From Bacillus sp. IITD106 (GTDB lineage: Bacteria; Bacillota; Bacilli; Bacillales; Bacillaceae_C), in NCBI RefSeq assembly GCF_019459225.1, contig NZ_JAIAZY010000019.1:1-64000 (forward strand): 64,000 bases of DNA. The letters run 5' to 3'. The position numbers and the translations under genes are program-made. Below the pieces are notes generated by a model. The model searched no databases, was not told where the DNA came from, and saw nothing but the letters and a program-made list of their open reading frames with translations. Shown piece after piece: positions 60,916 to 64,000 of the stretch. Each line of letters starts with the position of its first letter. The first letter of the stretch is position 1.

Positions 60916-61752
60916 TTGAAAACCAGTGTCAGTATGTACAGTTTGCATGACTATGTAGTTAAAGGAATGAACATTTTAGAATTTATTGAATATGCTTCAA
61001 AAATTGGAGTAGACGGCGTGGAACTTTTGAATATTTATTGGAAAGACGAAGAGGCAGAACTTCCGGGTGTATTGGAATACTTAAAGAAATATAACCTCCA
61101 GGTAAGCGCATATGATGCAACAAACAATTTTGTAAAACCTACTAAGGAAGAACGACATCATGAAATAGAACATGTGAAGCGAGCAATCGATACAGCTAAA
61201 AGGCTAAATACTAACGTGGTAAGAATTTTTAGTGGAGATATTTCTAATAGCGTTAGTTTAAGTCAAGGCATGGAATGGATTTTAGAGTGTATGAAGGAAT
61301 GTGCAAAATACGCAGAAAAACAGGGGATTGTTTTAGGAATTGAGAACCACGGTTTATTTGCAGGTAAAAGTGAACAGGTCATTAATCTTATTAAAAAGGT
61401 AGGATCTGACTATATTAGAAGTACCATAGATACAGGAAACTTTCTTCTAGTAGATGAAAATCCGAGTAATGCAGTTGCAAATTTAAAGGATTATGCAGTT
61501 CATGTCCATATAAAAGATTTTGAAAAAATAAGTGAAAAAAAAGATAAAGGTCCAATATTTCAATCAATAGCCGGACATTTGTATATAGGCAAAATAGCTG
61601 GGGAAGGTAATGTCGATTTAAAATGGATATTAAAGGAACTTGAAAGCGCTAATTATCCAGGATGGATTTCGGTGGAGTTCGAGGGAACTGAAGAACCTAA
61701 ATATGGAACAGAAAAGTCACTTCAAAATCTTAAAGAGCTATTAAAATCTTAA
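60916..61752 (+). CDS. Sugar phosphate isomerase/epimerase (TIM-barrel, AP-endonuclease-2 family)
   Basis: A 278-residue protein of the xylose-isomerase-like TIM-barrel family. Metal and catalytic residues are expected in GIENHGLF near residue 140, DTGNFLL near residue 173, and HVHIKDFEK near residue 194, with a closing SVEFEGTEEP. Members interconvert ketoses and aldoses, or act on inositols and related sugars. TTG 60916 follows AGAGGTAGA. It lies between the importer and NanE, so it probably acts on the imported sugar or a derivative. Substrate unknown. Confidence 0.87.
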   Translation: MKTSVSMYSLHDYVVKGMNILEFIEYASKIGVDGVELLNIYWKDEEAELPGVLEYLKKYNLQVSAYDATNNFVKPTKEERHHEIEHVKRAIDTAKRLNTNVVRIFSGDISNSVSLSQGMEWILECMKECAKYAEKQGIVLGIENHGLFAGKSEQVINLIKKVGSDYIRSTIDTGNFLLVDENPSNAVANLKDYAVHVHIKDFEKISEKKDKGPIFQSIAGHLYIGKIAGEGNVDLKWILKELESANYPGWISVEFEGTEEPKYGTEKSLQNLKELLKS

Positions 61753-61859
61753 GTATGCGAAAAAATAAATTTAGAAAAACGGATAGGGGGGCGAGTTAGC
61801 TAATTCCTTTCATAATAATTAACCAAAATATGAACTTACTGCCCAGGATGTGAAAATAA

Positions 61860-62582
61860 ATGAATACCCAGGATTTTTTAGAAAGTATTAAGGGCCAACT
61901 TATAGTTTCTTGCCAGGCTCTTTCAAACGAACCACTATATGGACCCCAATATATGGCTAAAATGGCATTAGCTGCTAAAGAAGGAGGAGCAATAGCAATT
62001 AGAGCAAATGGTATAGAAGATATAACAGCCATAAAAAAGGAAACTAATATGCCAATCATCGGCTTAATAAAACAGCATTATTCAAATAGCCCCGTGTATA
62101 TCACACCAAGTATAAAGGAGATTCAGTCATTAATTGATACGGGGGTAGAGGTAATTGCGCTAGATGCTACTTATCAAGAAAGACCTTTTGGGGAAAGTTT
62201 TGAAGATTTGGTCCATTATATTAGGAAAAAAAGTACATGCTTAATTATGGGGGACATATCCACTTTCGAAGAAGGAATGACTGCATGCGAGGTGGGGGTT
62301 GATTTAGTTTCAACCACGCTTTCCGGTTACACCCCATATACTAAACATCGTCAGAAACCAGATTTTCTTCTAATCGAGGAATTATCAAAGCACTCTTCCG
62401 TTCCTGTGATAGCTGAAGGAAATATCTGTACACCTGAAAAGGCAGCAAAGGCATTGAGATTAGGGGCATATGCTGTTGTTGTAGGAACGGCTATTTCTAG
62501 ACCCCAGATTATAACAAAACAATTTTATGATGAAATAAGCAAAACTACGGAAGAACTTAAGTATACTAAAAACTATGATTAG
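61860..62582 (+). CDS. nanE: N-acetylmannosamine-6-phosphate 2-epimerase (NanE)
   Basis: A 240-residue TIM-barrel enzyme that converts ManNAc-6-P to GlcNAc-6-P. Typical are SCQALSNEPLYGPQYMAKMA near residue 18, with the catalytic lysine in PIIGLIKQHY near residue 65, and GDISTFEEGMTACEVGVDLV near residue 130. The closing EGNICTPEKAAKALRLGAYAVVVG binds phosphate. It suggests that the operon feeds amino sugars into GlcNAc-6-P metabolism. Confidence 0.95.
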   Translation: MNTQDFLESIKGQLIVSCQALSNEPLYGPQYMAKMALAAKEGGAIAIRANGIEDITAIKKETNMPIIGLIKQHYSNSPVYITPSIKEIQSLIDTGVEVIALDATYQERPFGESFEDLVHYIRKKSTCLIMGDISTFEEGMTACEVGVDLVSTTLSGYTPYTKHRQKPDFLLIEELSKHSSVPVIAEGNICTPEKAAKALRLGAYAVVVGTAISRPQIITKQFYDEISKTTEELKYTKNYD

Positions 62583-62639
62583 TTTATATGTATGTTTGTA
62601 ATTAAAAAAGAATAAAGTTTTAAAAGAAAGGAAATACGC

Positions 62640-63500
62640 ATGAGGAAAGTTAGTCCTAAAGTAAGTCCCCACGTTATGATATCAAGCATTTACAATACAC
62701 TGACTAAATCTGAACAAAAAGTAGCTGAGGTTGTAAAAGAACATTTAAAGGATGTTGTTTATTGGTCAGTATCCGATCTTGCGGAGCATGCAGAGGTTGG
62801 TGAAACTACAGTTCTTCGTTTTTGTAGAAAGTTGGGCTATAGGGGATATCAAGACTTTAAATTATCTATAGCCCAAAATGCTGTAGATTTAAATAAGAAA
62901 GAATATGGGGTAGTACAGGAAACAGATAGTGTGGAAGTTTTAGCTCAAAAGGTGACAGCCGAAAATAGTAAAACCCTGCAAAATACATTAAGTCTCCTAG
63001 AACCACTTAATATTGAGAGAGCTACTGAAAAAATTAGTAATGCTAACAAAGTTTACATATTTGGAGTTGGAGCATCCGGGATAATGGCACAGCAAGCTCA
63101 ATACAGATTTATGAGACTTGGATTTAATGCCCAATGCGCAACTGATTCGCATATTATTGCAATGAATTGTGCAGTAGCAAGAAAAGAAGATGTTGTTATC
63201 GGCATTTCGACATCAGGCAGCACAAAAGATCTTGTAGATGCAATTGAAATTGCTAAAAAAAATGATGCATTTATTATTTGCATTACAAATCATATAAAAT
63301 CACCAATTACAAAGTTTGGCGATTTAGTACTTCTAACATCGGCAAAGGAAAGCCCATTACATGGAGGGGCTTTATCGTCCCTTATGTCTCAAATGCATGT
63401 TTTAGATATTTTAACAAGATATATAGAATTTCAACAAAGGGAGCTTACATTGACTGCATTACAAAGGACCGCAAAAGCCGTATCAGATAAATTATACTAA
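62640..63500 (+). CDS. MurR/RpiR-family transcriptional regulator
   Basis: A 286-residue regulator with an N-terminal HTH (about residues 30-75, with AEHAEVGETTVLRFCRKLGY) and a C-terminal SIS sugar-binding domain (about 125-260, with FGVGASGIMAQQAQYRF and ISTSGSTKD). Such proteins sense phosphorylated sugars, often amino-sugar phosphates, and control the neighbouring catabolic operon. It lies directly after nanE and is probably the local regulator. Confidence 0.92.
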   Translation: MRKVSPKVSPHVMISSIYNTLTKSEQKVAEVVKEHLKDVVYWSVSDLAEHAEVGETTVLRFCRKLGYRGYQDFKLSIAQNAVDLNKKEYGVVQETDSVEVLAQKVTAENSKTLQNTLSLLEPLNIERATEKISNANKVYIFGVGASGIMAQQAQYRFMRLGFNAQCATDSHIIAMNCAVARKEDVVIGISTSGSTKDLVDAIEIAKKNDAFIICITNHIKSPITKFGDLVLLTSAKESPLHGGALSSLMSQMHVLDILTRYIEFQQRELTLTALQRTAKAVSDKLY

Positions 63501-63644
63501 CAGGATAATTAGTATAAATTGGCCAGAAAGTGATAGTTGCTTGGATTTGAATTGTACATAGTAAATGGAATTTAAAGTGTTGGCCGTAAGTATAGCGTTT
63601 AGCTCCAAATAAACTAAACACGTATTGGATGGAGGTCTAAATCA

Positions 63645-64000
63645 ATGAATAGGGTTGTATATATTCCATTGGATGAGCGTCCTTGTAATTATAGATATCC
63701 GAAATTATTAGCCGATATGACAGACATGGAAATGCTCGTTCCTAGTAAGGAAATATTAGGAGATATGAAAATTCCAGCTAATGTACCTCGAATAATAGAA
63801 TGGTTGGAGTCTGAGATACTGAACTCGGATTATTTAATTGTTTCTATCGATATGCTTATTTATGGGGGCATTGTCCCATCTCGTTTACATGAGTTACCAT
63901 TAGAAGAATGCTTACGAAGGTTAGATGTATTGAAATCCTTAAAGGAAAAAAATCCACAGCTTCAAATTTATGCATATAATTTAATTATGAGGGTTCCAGC
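63645..64000 (+). CDS. DUF4127 family protein, cut by the window end
   Basis: The first 118 codons of a DUF4127 protein, recognised by VYIPLDERPCN at the start and DMLIYGGIVPSRLH near residue 78. ATG 63645 has GGAGGT at 63631-63636. The gene continues beyond 64000 and is probably co-transcribed with nanE and the RpiR gene. The family has no established function; its recurrent placement with sugar genes suggests a carbohydrate-related enzyme. Confidence 0.9.
   Translation, partial: MNRVVYIPLDERPCNYRYPKLLADMTDMEMLVPSKEILGDMKIPANVPRIIEWLESEILNSDYLIVSIDMLIYGGIVPSRLHELPLEECLRRLDVLKSLKEKNPQLQIYAYNLIMRVP

Noticed and set aside
1-64000. Prophage, CRISPR, rRNA or tRNA genes
   Set aside because: No phage structural genes, regularly spaced repeats, rRNA segments or cloverleaf genes were seen on reading both strands; a covariance or HMM search would settle minor RNAs.

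Overview
The window is chromosomal DNA from a low-GC, Gram-positive, spore-former-type bacterium of the family Bacillaceae. Support comes from strong AGGAGG-type ribosome binding sites with GTG and TTG starts, many rho-independent terminators, and close relatives of Bacillus subtilis YkoEDC, KatE, YerD, HtpG, SwrC, YocH-like, HprK and YeeI. The control sites are also typical: a TPP riboswitch, Fur boxes, a SigB promoter, a CIRCE element, a WalR-type box and a cre site. The genus cannot be fixed from sequence alone. No rRNA, tRNA or CRISPR array was seen.

Layout. 0-4.4 kb: a LigB-type dioxygenase-like protein, a TPP riboswitch with terminator driving an ECF thiamine-type transporter (ykoE-ykoD-ykoC), and a PhnA-like zinc-ribbon protein. 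4.5-16.5 kb: a ComP/ComA-like two-component system, a MacB/FtsX-type ABC transporter with a small basic protein, a flavin monooxygenase-like enzyme, an ABC exporter, and a two-gene membrane module (PH-like plus TerB-like protein with a partner). The two transporter promoters share an unusual architecture: three TGCGG-type boxes spaced 21 and 22 bp and an identical 15-nt segment containing the -10 box. They look like targets of the adjacent ComA-like regulator. 16.5-22.7 kb: an atypical SDR and a Fur-controlled divergent iron locus (siderophore ABC importer; ferredoxin-NADP reductase). 22.8-29.8 kb: a SigB-type catalase, the YerD glutamate synthase-like enzyme, small YdhG/YdeI-type proteins, and a GyrI-VOC-pentapeptide cluster.

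30-42.5 kb: two MFS transporters, an HPRT paralogue, a TauE-type exporter, htpG under a perfect CIRCE element, swrC behind a 19-codon leader ORF, a zinc metallopeptidase, a cupin, and a third MFS protein. 42.5-51.5 kb is a decay-prone stretch. It holds a truncated EAL/HDOD gene at the end of an IS200/IS605-type element whose tnpB carries an amber stop, a phospholipase A2-like gene, an AlaX-type editing protein, a LysM-3D wall protein, and a TetR/ABC-2 operon whose permease is split by a -1 frameshift at A AAA AAC. A divergent HprK and a frameshifted methyltransferase complete it. 51.5-56.8 kb: an ECF sigma/anti-sigma pair, divergent from a NEW3-domain protein with its ABC transporter, then yeeI. 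57.2-64 kb: a catabolite-controlled amino-sugar operon with a CUT1 sugar ABC importer, a sugar isomerase/epimerase, NanE, an RpiR regulator, and a DUF4127 protein cut by the window end.

The best candidates for something undescribed are the ComA-like regulon with its triple-box promoters, the PH/TerB-like two-gene membrane module, the slippery-site ABC-2 permease, and the amino-sugar operon ending in DUF4127.
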